DNA from: Acidimicrobiales bacterium
Lineage (GTDB): Bacteria > Actinomycetota > Acidimicrobiia > Acidimicrobiales > SZUA-35
Direction: 5' to 3'
Length of the DNA: 64,000 nucleotides
Assembly: GCA_028285495.1 (NCBI GenBank)
Contig: JANQPB010000029.1
Span: 186,001 to 250,000 of the forward strand
Below the pieces are notes generated by a model that was not told the origin of the DNA, made no database searches, and saw nothing but the letters and a program-made list of their open reading frames with translations. Positions 24,393 to 32,987 of this stretch are shown piece by piece. The translations under genes were made by a program, and so were the position numbers. Numbering within the stretch: position 1 is the first letter of the stretch; every line of letters begins with the position of its first letter.

Positions 24393-24875
24393 GTGCTGGA
24401 GGTCCGAGAGCTCGCGGCGACGGATCGGGCGTGGAAGCTCGCCACCCTCCGGGCTGGTTGGGGATCGGTGCACGTCGCCCGTCTTGGCCAGTTGCTCGAT
24501 GCGGGGGCCCTGCCAGGACTCGTGGCCGTCCGCAGCGCCGAACGGGTCGGTCTGTGCACGTACGCAGCGCGCCCGGACGGGCTCGAGGTCGTCACCATCC
24601 AGGCGTTGGAGGAGGGCGAGGGCATCGGGCGGGCCCTGATGGACCGGCTGCGAGCGCTCGCCGTCGACGCCGGTGCGCCTCGCCTGTGGTTGACGACGAC
24701 AAACGACAACGTCCGAGCGCTCGCGTTCTACCAGCGCTGGGGCATGGACCTCGTTCGGCTGGTCAACGACGGCGTCGAGGTCTCGCGTCGCGTCAAGCCC
24801 TCGATCCCGACCGAGGGTGCACACGGCATCCCGCTCCGCCACGAGCTCGAGTTCGAGCTCCGGCTCGCTGGCTGA
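24393..24875 (+). CDS. GNAT-family N-acetyltransferase
   Basis: 160 aa from a GTG at 24393 that overlaps the stop of the preceding gene's surroundings closely (5 bp gap); TTG at 24372 is an alternative. The acetyl-CoA loop is EEGEGIGRALMDRL, followed by LTTTNDNVRALAFYQRWGM. It probably acetylates a small molecule. The tight spacing suggests co-transcription with the UroD-like gene. Confidence 0.85.
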   Translation: MLEVRELAATDRAWKLATLRAGWGSVHVARLGQLLDAGALPGLVAVRSAERVGLCTYAARPDGLEVVTIQALEEGEGIGRALMDRLRALAVDAGAPRLWLTTTNDNVRALAFYQRWGMDLVRLVNDGVEVSRRVKPSIPTEGAHGIPLRHELEFELRLAG

Positions 24876-24941
24876 CCCGTCCCGACCCGGCGGCCCGGGC
24901 GGACGGTGCCGGGTGTCGAATGCGTCGGTCGGACTGACCGG

Positions 24942-25340
24942 TCACCCGCTCCAGAACTCGTGCCATCCCTCGATGTCCATCAGGGCGTGATCGAGCCGCC
25001 GTATCTTCCCGCCATCGATCTCGAACCGTTGCAGGATGCGCTGATCGAGGACCTTGCCGTCGCCGCGTGTCGCCCTGGCCGACATGGAGGTCAGGACGAT
25101 GCCGTCGCCGGCGTCGCCGAACGTCTCGACCCGACCGTCGATCGTGCCGCCCGAGAGCTCGAACAGCCGCTGCGCCCACGTCCCGACCTCGGCCGGTCCG
25201 TGAAAGGTGCCGCTCGTCGGGGCGGTTCCTGGCAGCGTCATCACGGCGTCGTCGGCCAGGGTCGCGAGGAATCCGTCGATGTCCCCGGCCATCCATGCAT
25301 CCCACGCCGACGTGGCGATTGCGAGCGCTTCCGTCGTCAT
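24942..25340 (-). CDS. SnoaL/NTF2-like protein
   Basis: 132 aa. A GAAAGGA ribosome-binding site precedes the ATG. AWMAGDIDGFLATLADDAVM, HGPAEVGTWAQRLFE and KVLDQRILQRFEIDGGKI are the standard cone-fold NTF2 pattern. Could be an isomerase, hydrolase or binding protein; nothing indicates which. Confidence 0.85.
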   Translation of the reverse strand: MTTEALAIATSAWDAWMAGDIDGFLATLADDAVMTLPGTAPTSGTFHGPAEVGTWAQRLFELSGGTIDGRVETFGDAGDGIVLTSMSARATRGDGKVLDQRILQRFEIDGGKIRRLDHALMDIEGWHEFWSG

Positions 25341-25525
25341 CGGTGTTGTCCTTTCGGGTCAATGGGAACCGAGGGTGGTCCCGTCATACGGGTTTGGAAC
25401 CGCCGCCGAATCCACGGTTGTTCGCTGGTTGGGTCCACCGGTCGACTGCAACGAGGCTCCCGTTGGCGTCCACCCGGCGGCGCCGGCCGAGGTCTCTGGC
25501 CTCGATCGGTCCGCCAACCACGGGG

Positions 25526-25828
25526 TCAGACGACGGTTGTCGGAGCCACCCCGGTCATGGCCGAGAGGTGATCGATGATCTCGAATCGACGGACCACGAA
25601 GTGGGAGAAGCCCTCGGTCGCCTGGAGTTGGGCGACCATCGACGACTCCAGGTAGGCATCGGCCGAGGCGGCGTCGGTGAACAGGTGGAAGCCGCCGACG
25701 ACCGTCTCCGATTCCTGGAGCCATGCCTTCGACACCAACCCATCGACCTGCCGGAGGCTCGTGGCGTAGTCGGTGAATGGCCCGTCGAGATCGGCGAGCG
25801 GTATCGCGGTGGTGAACGTGATCAACAT
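25526..25828 (-). CDS. YdhR/antibiotic-biosynthesis-monooxygenase-like small protein
   Basis: 100 aa from the ATG at 25828 (MLITFTTAIPLADLDG); an ATG nine bases upstream is also possible. GLVSKAWLQESETVVGGFHLF and ADAYLESSMVAQL match the dimeric ferredoxin-like-fold YdhR family, proposed monooxygenases. It is divergent from the SARP-type regulator, separated by about 100 bp. Confidence 0.8.
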   Translation of the reverse strand: MLITFTTAIPLADLDGPFTDYATSLRQVDGLVSKAWLQESETVVGGFHLFTDAASADAYLESSMVAQLQATEGFSHFVVRRFEIIDHLSAMTGVAPTTVV

Positions 25829-25928
25829 ACCGTGCATGACGTCAGTCGAGCACAGGCCGATAACGGGCCGGTAACGCCGATGGAAACGGCGCTGACATGG
25901 CCGGTACCACGTGGGTAGTGTCGTCGAC

Positions 25929-28900
25929 ATGACCGCCGGTGCCATGGTCTGTGAGCTGGGTCCGCTGACCGTGGTGCGCGATGGCGAGTCGATCGCCGTA
26001 CGCGGGACCAAGGCGCCGCTGGTCCTGGCGCTGCTCAGTCTCCGACCCCACGGGGTGGCGACCAACGAGATCATCGACCGGTGTTGGCCTCCTCCCGACC
26101 AGCCACCGACCGCTCGCCGCTCGCTGGCCAACGTGATCGGACGGCTCCGGGAGGCGCTCGGCCAGGACGGGATCGAGACCACCGAGAACGGCTACCGCCT
26201 CGGCCAGGTGACGGGCTCTCGACGAGACGAGTTCCTGGCCTGCGCTCGGCGGGCCGAGGCACTCCTCCGCGACGGCCGCGTCGACGAGGCCGGTTCGATC
26301 GTGTCGACGGCGCTCGGCTGGTGGCGCGGCGAGCCGTGGGCCGGCATCGACGGGGTCGACGCGATCGAGGCCGACCGGTCCTTCCTGGCTGCGGCCCGAG
26401 CCCGGATGCTGGCCGTCCTGGCCGAGTCGAGGTCCGCCACCGGCGACGCCTTCGAGGCGGCCCGCCTCTGGGAGCAGGTGATCGCCGAGGATCCCTACAA
26501 CGAGCAGTGGTGGAGCCGCCTGGCCAGGTGTCACCTCGACGAGGGCCGCCGCACCGACGGGCTCCGGGCCCTCAACCGGGCCCGCCGCTCGCTTGCCCAG
26601 GTCGGGCTCCTCCTCGGCCCCGAGCTCGCCGCCATCGAGCAGCAACTGCTCGGCACGGAACCGCTCGGATCGGGCCCCGCTCCCGTCGGGTCCGAGGCGC
26701 TCCGACACGACCATCGGCCGGGCCCGGCAGCCGATCGGTTCGAGCCCGATGGGCGCGTCGAGAGGTTGATCCCGGCCGGTCGCCAGCCGCCGGCCGGGAT
26801 CGACCTCGTCGTCGACCGCTCGATGCCCTTCGTCGGGCGTGACGTCGAGCGACGGCGGATCGGCGACGTGCTCGACGGCACCGGACCCGCCCGTGGGGTC
26901 CTGATCGCCGGGGAACCGGGGGTCGGCAAGACGCGCCTGCTCGTGGAGTCGTTGCGATCCCGGCCCGACGCGCTCGTGTTCGCCGGCCGGGCCGAACGCG
27001 ACGGCTCGGGACCCCTCGGCCCCCTGGCCGACATCGTCATCGAGCTCCGGCCGAAGCTGTCGAGCGAGCTGCGCGAGGCCACCGATTCGCTGCTGGCCGG
27101 CCTGGGCGTCTCGCTCGGTTGGCAGCCGGCTCGGCCGAATCCACGTGCTCGTCCGCCCGAGGAACCGGCGACGGCGGCGATCATGGCCGCAGCCCTCCGC
27201 CACGTCGCCGACGCCGACTCGGCTCGCCGGACCGTCGTGGTCATCGACGATCTGCAGTGGGCCCCGGCCGTTGTCGTCGCCGTCCTCGATCGTCTGCTCG
27301 GTTCGGCCGACGACCGGGGACCCGCGGTTTTGGCGACCTACCGGTCTCGCCCCCCTGATCTGGCCGGCGCAGCCGAGGAGCGGGTGGCGCGGCTGGCCGT
27401 GCAGCCGGCCGTCGACACGATCGAGCTCGGCCCCCTGAGCCGAGCCGACGTCGCCACCATCGCCGCCGGCGGTCGATACGCCGGCGACCCGGAGGCGCTG
27501 GCCGACTTCACCGGGGCCAACGCCCTCTTCGTGACCGAGTGTGTCCGCTCGGGCGGGACCGCGGTGCCACGACCGCTGCGGGCGCTGATCCGAGCCCGGG
27601 TCGCCGCGGTGGACGATCGGGCTCTGCCCTTCCTCCAGGCGGCTGCGGCGTGTGGCGTCACCTTCCGGACCGACCTGGTCGCCCGAGCGGTCGGTCTGCA
27701 GCCGGCGGAGGCGGATCGATTGGTTGACGACCTGTTCGCCTCCGGGACGCTGTTGCCGCAGGCCGGTCGGCCCGAGATCGCCCGGTTCACCCATGCCCTC
27801 GTCGTCGATGCGCTCCGGACGTCGGTCGAGCCCCAAGCCGACCGTCGGCTGCGACTGGCCCTGGCCACCACCTTCCGGGAGGCCGGTCAGCCGATCACCC
27901 GTTGGATCGGCCACCTGCTGGAGGCGGGCTCCCTCGTCGACCCGACCACGCTGGTCGGTGCCGTCGAGCTGGCCATCGATGCGCTCCAGGCCGATGGCGA
28001 CCACGAGGGGACGATCAACCTCTGCCAGCAGGCTCTGGCCCTCGACCCGGCGGAGGAGGCAACGGCGGCCATCCGCCTGGCCCTCGGCCGAGCCAAGATG
28101 CGGGCCGGGCACGGAGACGGGCGAGAGGAGCTGGCCAGGTTGGCCGACACCGCCAGACGGCTCGGTGACGCCAGGCTCCTCGCCGAGGTTGCCCTCACCT
28201 ACGCCCAAGGCGGCGCCTGGGCCAACAACGCCGACGCCGTCGGCCCGGCGCTGCTCCGCGAGGCGCTCGAGCTGCTCGACGGCCTCGGCGACGCGGGGGC
28301 GGACGGGTCGAGACCGGCGCTCGTCGGCGGCGGCGGTGGAGGGACCGCCGCCGCCGATCCCGTCGATCTCCGAGCGCGGCTGTTGGCCCGCATCGGCGGG
28401 TGGAACATCTTCACCTCGACGCTCGACGAGCGCGATCGGGCCACGGGTGAGGTCCTGGAGACGGTTCGCCGCTCCAGCGACGACGCCGCGCTCGTCGATG
28501 CCCTGAACGCCCGCCACATCGCGATCTCCTGCCCGGCTGCGCTCGAGGCGACGCTCGCCGTCGAGGCCGAGTTGGCCGACCTCGAAGCGGTCGGCCGCGG
28601 GTTCTCGGAGCTGGCCGAGAGCCCGCTGCCGGGGACCTACTGGGCCGCCGACGGCCTCGGCTACCACAGGGGAATCGAGAGCCGCCTGACCAGACCCGAT
28701 CGGGACTTCGACCCCATGACCCGATTCCTGCTCGCCGTTCGGGCCAACTTCGGCGGCCGGACGGCCGAAGCCCGTCGGCTGGCGGCGGAGGCCCTCGAGC
28801 TGGTCGACAGCGACGTGATGCGGGGGAACCATCTCTGGGTGCTCGTCCAGTCCAACTGGCTCGATGGTGACGTCGCTCCGGTCCGCGCCCTCGCCGACGA

Positions 28901-29324
28901 ACGGCTCGATCTCCTCGGCGGGGCTCCGCTGCGTTGCACGGCGATGTGGGCCAGGGCTGCGTCCGGTGACCTGGCCGGCGCCGACGACCTCCGCCAGCGG
29001 GTGTCGGCCCGGACCGTGGCGCGGATGCCCGAGCTGTTCCTCGGTGGGTTCGGGCTCGGATCGGCCACGATGACCGCCGTCGCCCTCGACGACGCGGAGC
29101 TCGGCGGTGCGCTGGCCGAGGCGCTCGGCCCACTGCGCGACCAGATGCTCGGCGTGCCCTGGGCGTCGTTCCCGTGCGGGGCGTTCTTCCTCGGTGTCCT
29201 CGAGGCCCGCTGGGGCGACGCCAGCCGTTCGGTCGCACACTTCGACGTCGCCGACGAGATCCATCGCCGGATGCGGGCCGACAGCTACGTCGAGCTGGCG
29301 TGCCGGTACCGGCCCGTACCCTGA
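25929..29324 (+). CDS. SARP/AfsR-type transcriptional regulator with AAA ATPase and TPR region
   Basis: 1131 aa from the ATG at 25929 (GTG 25911 also possible). Order: OmpR-like winged helix (residues 5-90, LVLALLSLRPHGVATNEII), bacterial transcriptional activation domain (about 95-240, EDPYNEQWWSRLARCHLDEG), linker, AAA/NB-ARC-like ATPase with Walker A GEPGVGKTRLL (about 335) and Walker B VVVIDDLQWA, then helical TPR-like repeats to the end. No C-terminal LuxR HTH was found. Such proteins activate neighbouring or distant operons; the flavin operon directly downstream is the obvious candidate (inference). Confidence 0.88.
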   Translation: MTAGAMVCELGPLTVVRDGESIAVRGTKAPLVLALLSLRPHGVATNEIIDRCWPPPDQPPTARRSLANVIGRLREALGQDGIETTENGYRLGQVTGSRRDEFLACARRAEALLRDGRVDEAGSIVSTALGWWRGEPWAGIDGVDAIEADRSFLAAARARMLAVLAESRSATGDAFEAARLWEQVIAEDPYNEQWWSRLARCHLDEGRRTDGLRALNRARRSLAQVGLLLGPELAAIEQQLLGTEPLGSGPAPVGSEALRHDHRPGPAADRFEPDGRVERLIPAGRQPPAGIDLVVDRSMPFVGRDVERRRIGDVLDGTGPARGVLIAGEPGVGKTRLLVESLRSRPDALVFAGRAERDGSGPLGPLADIVIELRPKLSSELREATDSLLAGLGVSLGWQPARPNPRARPPEEPATAAIMAAALRHVADADSARRTVVVIDDLQWAPAVVVAVLDRLLGSADDRGPAVLATYRSRPPDLAGAAEERVARLAVQPAVDTIELGPLSRADVATIAAGGRYAGDPEALADFTGANALFVTECVRSGGTAVPRPLRALIRARVAAVDDRALPFLQAAAACGVTFRTDLVARAVGLQPAEADRLVDDLFASGTLLPQAGRPEIARFTHALVVDALRTSVEPQADRRLRLALATTFREAGQPITRWIGHLLEAGSLVDPTTLVGAVELAIDALQADGDHEGTINLCQQALALDPAEEATAAIRLALGRAKMRAGHGDGREELARLADTARRLGDARLLAEVALTYAQGGAWANNADAVGPALLREALELLDGLGDAGADGSRPALVGGGGGGTAAADPVDLRARLLARIGGWNIFTSTLDERDRATGEVLETVRRSSDDAALVDALNARHIAISCPAALEATLAVEAELADLEAVGRGFSELAESPLPGTYWAADGLGYHRGIESRLTRPDRDFDPMTRFLLAVRANFGGRTAEARRLAAEALELVDSDVMRGNHLWVLVQSNWLDGDVAPVRALADERLDLLGGAPLRCTAMWARAASGDLAGADDLRQRVSARTVARMPELFLGGFGLGSATMTAVALDDAELGGALAEALGPLRDQMLGVPWASFPCGAFFLGVLEARWGDASRSVAHFDVADEIHRRMRADSYVELACRYRPVP

Positions 29325-29445
29325 GTCGGTCGGTTCGTCCGGGCGCGGGCGACCGACGCCGGCGTCGGACGAGCGCCGGTCATCGCCGCCGGCGACGGAC
29401 CAGCCGACCCGGCACGGGACGGGACACGGCGGTAGCGTCGTCGGT

Positions 29446-30156
29446 ATGGCTGGAGGTGGTCGTGGCCGGCGGATCGTGGCGGCGATCGTCGGGTCGGTCG
29501 CCTTGATCGTCGGCGCGGCCGTGTTCGCCGCCAGCGCCCTCCGGGCCGCCCCCGCAGCCCGGGACGACGAGGTCCGCGTCGTTCCGGTGCTGGAGCTGCC
29601 CGAACCGAGGACGACCGGCGAGACCCCGTTCGAGGAGGCCCTGCTGCAGCGCCGCGCCGTTCGCGAGTTCCGGCCGGACCCGCTGACGCTCGGCCAGCTC
29701 GGGCAGCTGCTCTGGGCTGCGCAGGGCGAGACCGGCGATGGCCGGAACGCCCCCTCCGCCGGTGCGCTCTATCCCCTCGAGGTCTACGTGGCCAGCGAGG
29801 ACGGCGTCTTCCACTACCGGCCGGGGGGTCACGAGGTCGCCGCGCTGTCGAGCGAGGACATCCGGCAGCCGCTGGCCGCCGCCGCGCTCGACCAACCGGC
29901 ATTCCGGACGGCGCCGGCCGTCATCGCCATCGCCGGCGTCAACGAGCGGATGGCGGTCAAGTACGGCAGCCGGGCCGAGCAGTACGTCCTCATCGAGGTC
30001 GGCCACGCCGGGCAGAACCTGCTCGTCCAGGCGGCGGTCATCGGTCTCGGGGCCGTCCCGACGGGTGCGTTCCGGGACGACGAGGTGGCCGAGCTGTTCG
30101 ACTTGCCGGACGGCACCGAGCCGCTGTACCTGATCCCGGTCGGCCTGCCGGCATGA
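29446..30156 (+). CDS. Membrane-anchored SagB/nitroreductase-like flavoprotein
   Basis: 236 aa from the ATG at 29446. An N-terminal TM helix (about 10-35) puts the rest outside the membrane. The nitroreductase fold begins LLQRRAVREFRPDPL, with QLGQLLWAAQGETG, NAPSAGALYPLEVYV and HAGQNLLVQAAVIGLGAVP, the SagB-like FMN-binding pattern. Extracytoplasmic location is unusual for this fold. It is the first of four genes joined by 4-bp overlaps with ApbE and a haem protein, so an FMN-dependent envelope redox role is likely. Confidence 0.82.
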   Translation: MAGGGRGRRIVAAIVGSVALIVGAAVFAASALRAAPAARDDEVRVVPVLELPEPRTTGETPFEEALLQRRAVREFRPDPLTLGQLGQLLWAAQGETGDGRNAPSAGALYPLEVYVASEDGVFHYRPGGHEVAALSSEDIRQPLAAAALDQPAFRTAPAVIAIAGVNERMAVKYGSRAEQYVLIEVGHAGQNLLVQAAVIGLGAVPTGAFRDDEVAELFDLPDGTEPLYLIPVGLPA

Positions 30157-30440
30157 GCACGATCAGGCCACGCCACCCGGCGCTGGCAGCTCGGATCGTG
30201 ACCTTCGGGATCAGCGTCGCCGCCGCGCTCGGGCTCGTCGGGCTCTTCGCCCGCGACGGGCAGCGAGCGGCGACGGCGGGTCCGTCCCGATCGGTCGAGG
30301 TCCGGATCGGCGACGAGGTCGACGACGACGAGGCCAGGAGGGCCCTGCGGGCCTGGCTGGACGGCACCGCCGATCTCGGCACAGGCGGGGATCTCACGGT
30401 GGTCGACCTGCCACCCGACACGGTCAGCGAGCCGAGTTGA
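30153..30440 (+). CDS. Small membrane-anchored protein of the flavin operon
   Basis: 95 aa. Overlaps the preceding stop by 4 bp (ATGA). TM segment about residues 14-32 (FGISVAAALGLVGLF); the rest is a small acidic external domain (VEVRIGDEVDDDEARRALRA). The canonical ApbE target motif (D-x-x-[ST]-[AG]-x-[ST]) is not evident. Family unknown; its place between flavoprotein and ApbE suggests a carrier, linker or subunit. Confidence 0.72.
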   Translation: MSTIRPRHPALAARIVTFGISVAAALGLVGLFARDGQRAATAGPSRSVEVRIGDEVDDDEARRALRAWLDGTADLGTGGDLTVVDLPPDTVSEPS

Positions 30441-31309
30441 GCGCCGTCGACGTGGTCGAGCGGCGGCGGTTCGCGGCGATGGGGTCGACGGCCGAGATCA
30501 TCGTGGTCGGCGGCTCCGATCGCCGCGCCGTCGAGGCCGCCGTCGTCCGGGTCGGCGAGCTCGAGCAACGGTGGAGCCGCTTCGTCGACACCAGCGAGGT
30601 GACGATGGTCAACCGCGGCGCCGGCGAGCCGGTGACCGTCTCCGAAGACACCGTGCTGCTCGTCGAGCTCGCCTGCGAGGCCTGGGAGCGAACGGGTGGG
30701 CGGTTCGACCCGACCGTGCTCCGCGCCGTCGAGGCGATCGGTTACACCGCCAGCCTCGACCGGGCGAGCCCTGGTCTCGGCATCCCACCGTCGGTCGGCA
30801 CGGTCCCGGCGGCCGCCGCAGGCGTCGGTGGTTGCGGGTCGATCGTGGTCGACCGGGCGACCCGGACGGTGCGGCTGCCCCCCGGTGTCGGGTTCGATCC
30901 GGGCGGGATCGGCAAGGGTCTGGCCGCCGATCTGGTCGGGTTCGAGCTGCGGGCCGCCGGCGTCGCCGGCGGTTGCGTGAACATCGGCGGCGACATCCGG
31001 GTCTGGGGTCGGGGCCCTAACGGTCCCCGGTGGCGGGTCGGCTCGGGCGGTCGCACCTTCGACGTCACCGACGTCGGCGTGGCCACCAGCGGGGTCGAGC
31101 GTCGGGCGTGGATCGTCGATGGCGAGCCGGTCCATCACGTGATCGACCCCTCGACCGCCCGGCCGGCGAGATCGGGGCCGGTGGCCGTCACCGTCGTCGC
31201 CGGGTCGGCCTGGCGGGCCGAGACGTGCGCAACGGCGCTCCTGGTGGCGAAACCGGACGAGATCGCCGTCGAGGCCGAGCGACTCGGCGTCGAGGCGTTG
31301 CCGGCGTGA
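30437..31309 (+). CDS. apbE: FAD:protein FMN transferase
   Basis: 290 aa from a TTG at 30437 overlapping the preceding stop by 4 bp. MGSTAEIIV near the start, GGRFDPTVL, FDPGGIGKGLAADLV, VNIGGDIRVWG, HVIDPSTARPA and ETCATALLVA follow the ApbE family order. It covalently attaches FMN to threonine of exported proteins. No clear export signal is seen, so it may act inside or be anchored through partners. Its likely client is one of the two anchored proteins upstream. Confidence 0.88.
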   Translation: MSAVDVVERRRFAAMGSTAEIIVVGGSDRRAVEAAVVRVGELEQRWSRFVDTSEVTMVNRGAGEPVTVSEDTVLLVELACEAWERTGGRFDPTVLRAVEAIGYTASLDRASPGLGIPPSVGTVPAAAAGVGGCGSIVVDRATRTVRLPPGVGFDPGGIGKGLAADLVGFELRAAGVAGGCVNIGGDIRVWGRGPNGPRWRVGSGGRTFDVTDVGVATSGVERRAWIVDGEPVHHVIDPSTARPARSGPVAVTVVAGSAWRAETCATALLVAKPDEIAVEAERLGVEALPA

Positions 31310-31941
31310 ACGACCAGACGTGGTGGTTCGTCGTCCGGTCGACGGGCCTCGTTGCGTACGTCCTGCTCGGCGTGGCGGTGATCGGTGGGCTGCTGCTGTC
31401 GACCCGCCTCCTCGGCCGCCGACCGCCGCCGGACTGGACCCTCGACTGGCACCGGTTCGTCGGTGCCCTCGCCGTCGTGTTCACCGTTGTCCACCTGCTG
31501 GCCCTGCTCGCCGATTCCTACATCGAGTTCGGTCTCGAGGACCTCCTGGTCCCGTTCGTCTCGGAGTGGCGCCCGGTTGCGGTCGGGCTCGGGGTCCTGG
31601 CCTTCTACCTCGTCGTTGCCGTCGAGGCGACCTCACTGCTCCGGCGCCGCTTGCCGGCGACGCTCTGGCGGCGGATCCACTACCTGAGCGTTCCTGCGTT
31701 CGCCCTGGCCACCGTCCATCTGCTGCTCGCCGGCGAGGATGCGTCCGATCCGGGCGTGCTGGTCGTCGTCGGCGCCCTGACCGGTGCCATCGCCCTGCTG
31801 CTGGCGTTCCGGTTGCCGCAGCCGATGCGCAGCCGAGGCGAGGCGGACGAGGGTGGCCCGCTGCTCGGGCGGGGGCTGGCCGATGCCGACGCCGGCCCCG
31901 ACGACCGTCGACCGGCGAGCCGGCGGGCAGATCCGGCCTAG
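31306..31941 (+). CDS. Ferric-reductase-like transmembrane haem protein
   Basis: 211 aa from a GTG at 31306, overlapping the ApbE stop by 4 bp. Five to six TM helices; conserved histidines in LDWHRFVG, VVHLLALL, RRIHYLSV and LATVHLLLAG are placed to bind two b haems as in the FRD/MsrQ superfamily. It probably passes quinone or cytoplasmic electrons across the membrane to the anchored flavoprotein. Acidic C-terminal tail. Confidence 0.82.
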   Translation: MNDQTWWFVVRSTGLVAYVLLGVAVIGGLLLSTRLLGRRPPPDWTLDWHRFVGALAVVFTVVHLLALLADSYIEFGLEDLLVPFVSEWRPVAVGLGVLAFYLVVAVEATSLLRRRLPATLWRRIHYLSVPAFALATVHLLLAGEDASDPGVLVVVGALTGAIALLLAFRLPQPMRSRGEADEGGPLLGRGLADADAGPDDRRPASRRADPA

Positions 31942-31972
31942 CCGCCGAGGCCGTGCGGACCTCTGCCCGTGG

Positions 31973-32881
31973 TCACCGGTCGATGCCCGACCGCACGAGG
32001 TCGACCAGCTCCTCGACCTGGGCCTGCGGTGCGGCCCGGTTCGGCACGTAGGCATTGATCGTCGCCGCATCGTCGATGACGAGACCGGGCAACCGCACCA
32101 GCGAGCCGGCGGCCAGGCGCGGAGCGACGGACCGGTCCCAACCGAGGGCGATGCCCTGGCCCTGCTCGGCCAGGTCGAGCCCGACCTGGTAGGAGCTGAC
32201 GACGAGGGCCGGCGCCCGGGGGAGCCGATCGATCCCGAATCGGGCCAGGAAGCTCGACCAGGTCGGCCAGCTCGGATCGCCGTCGTCGACGTCGAGCAAG
32301 GGCAGCCGGGCCAGGTCGGTGGCATCGACGGGGGAGGGGAGGTCGGTCGCCAGAGCCGGTGCGCACACGGGGTACACCGACTCGTCGGCGACGAACTCGA
32401 CGGCGTAGCCCCTGGCCGTCGCCTCGCCGTACTGCAGGGCGACGTCGAAGACCTCGCCGCTCCGCTCGATCGGCTCACAGGCCGAGAGCACCCGGACGTC
32501 GAGGGCGGGGTGGCGCCGTTGCAGCTCGCTCACGGCCGGGGCGACGACGGTCGCGATGAGGGAGAGGCTGGTCAGGACGGTCAGCGAGCGCTGCTCGATC
32601 GCCTGGCGCCGGAGTCGCTCGGCGGTCGACGACAGCTCGCTCAACGACAGCCGAACCGATGCCGCCAGGGTGTCGCCCTCGGCCGTCGGCGTCACGTCGT
32701 AGCGGTTCCGATCGAACAGCCGCACGCCGAGGTCGGCCTCGAGCTCGCGGACCCGGCGGCTCACGGTGGCCTGCGACAGGTGCAACTCCTGGCCGGCCCT
32801 CGTGAAGCTCCGCAGGCGGTGAGCGGCCTCGAAGACCACGAGGGAGGCCATCGGCGGCAGGAGACGATCGAAGCTGGACAT
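31973..32881 (-). CDS. LysR-family transcriptional regulator (GcvA-like)
   Basis: 302 aa from the ATG at 32881; the longer frame to 33148 overlaps the divergent gene. HTH: LVVFEAAHRLRSFTRAGQEL-HLSQATVSRRVRELE. The effector domain follows from about residue 95. Divergent from the EamA transporter at 32988, so it probably controls that gene from the 106-bp gap between them. Confidence 0.9.
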   Translation of the reverse strand: MSSFDRLLPPMASLVVFEAAHRLRSFTRAGQELHLSQATVSRRVRELEADLGVRLFDRNRYDVTPTAEGDTLAASVRLSLSELSSTAERLRRQAIEQRSLTVLTSLSLIATVVAPAVSELQRRHPALDVRVLSACEPIERSGEVFDVALQYGEATARGYAVEFVADESVYPVCAPALATDLPSPVDATDLARLPLLDVDDGDPSWPTWSSFLARFGIDRLPRAPALVVSSYQVGLDLAEQGQGIALGWDRSVAPRLAAGSLVRLPGLVIDDAATINAYVPNRAAPQAQVEELVDLVRSGIDR

Positions 32882-32987
32882 TCGGAAATCGTATAGCTCG
32901 GCCCGAAGAACGCGCTTCTTGCCTGGCGTCGAGGGACGTACGATCGCCGTCGATGCATACCTGTTCGACGAGCGCCCCCGGCGGGCG

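Noticed and set aside
25842..29264. 1140-aa minus-strand open frame
   Set aside because: It is the shadow of the SARP-type regulator on the other strand; low-complexity Arg/Gly/Pro composition and no domains.
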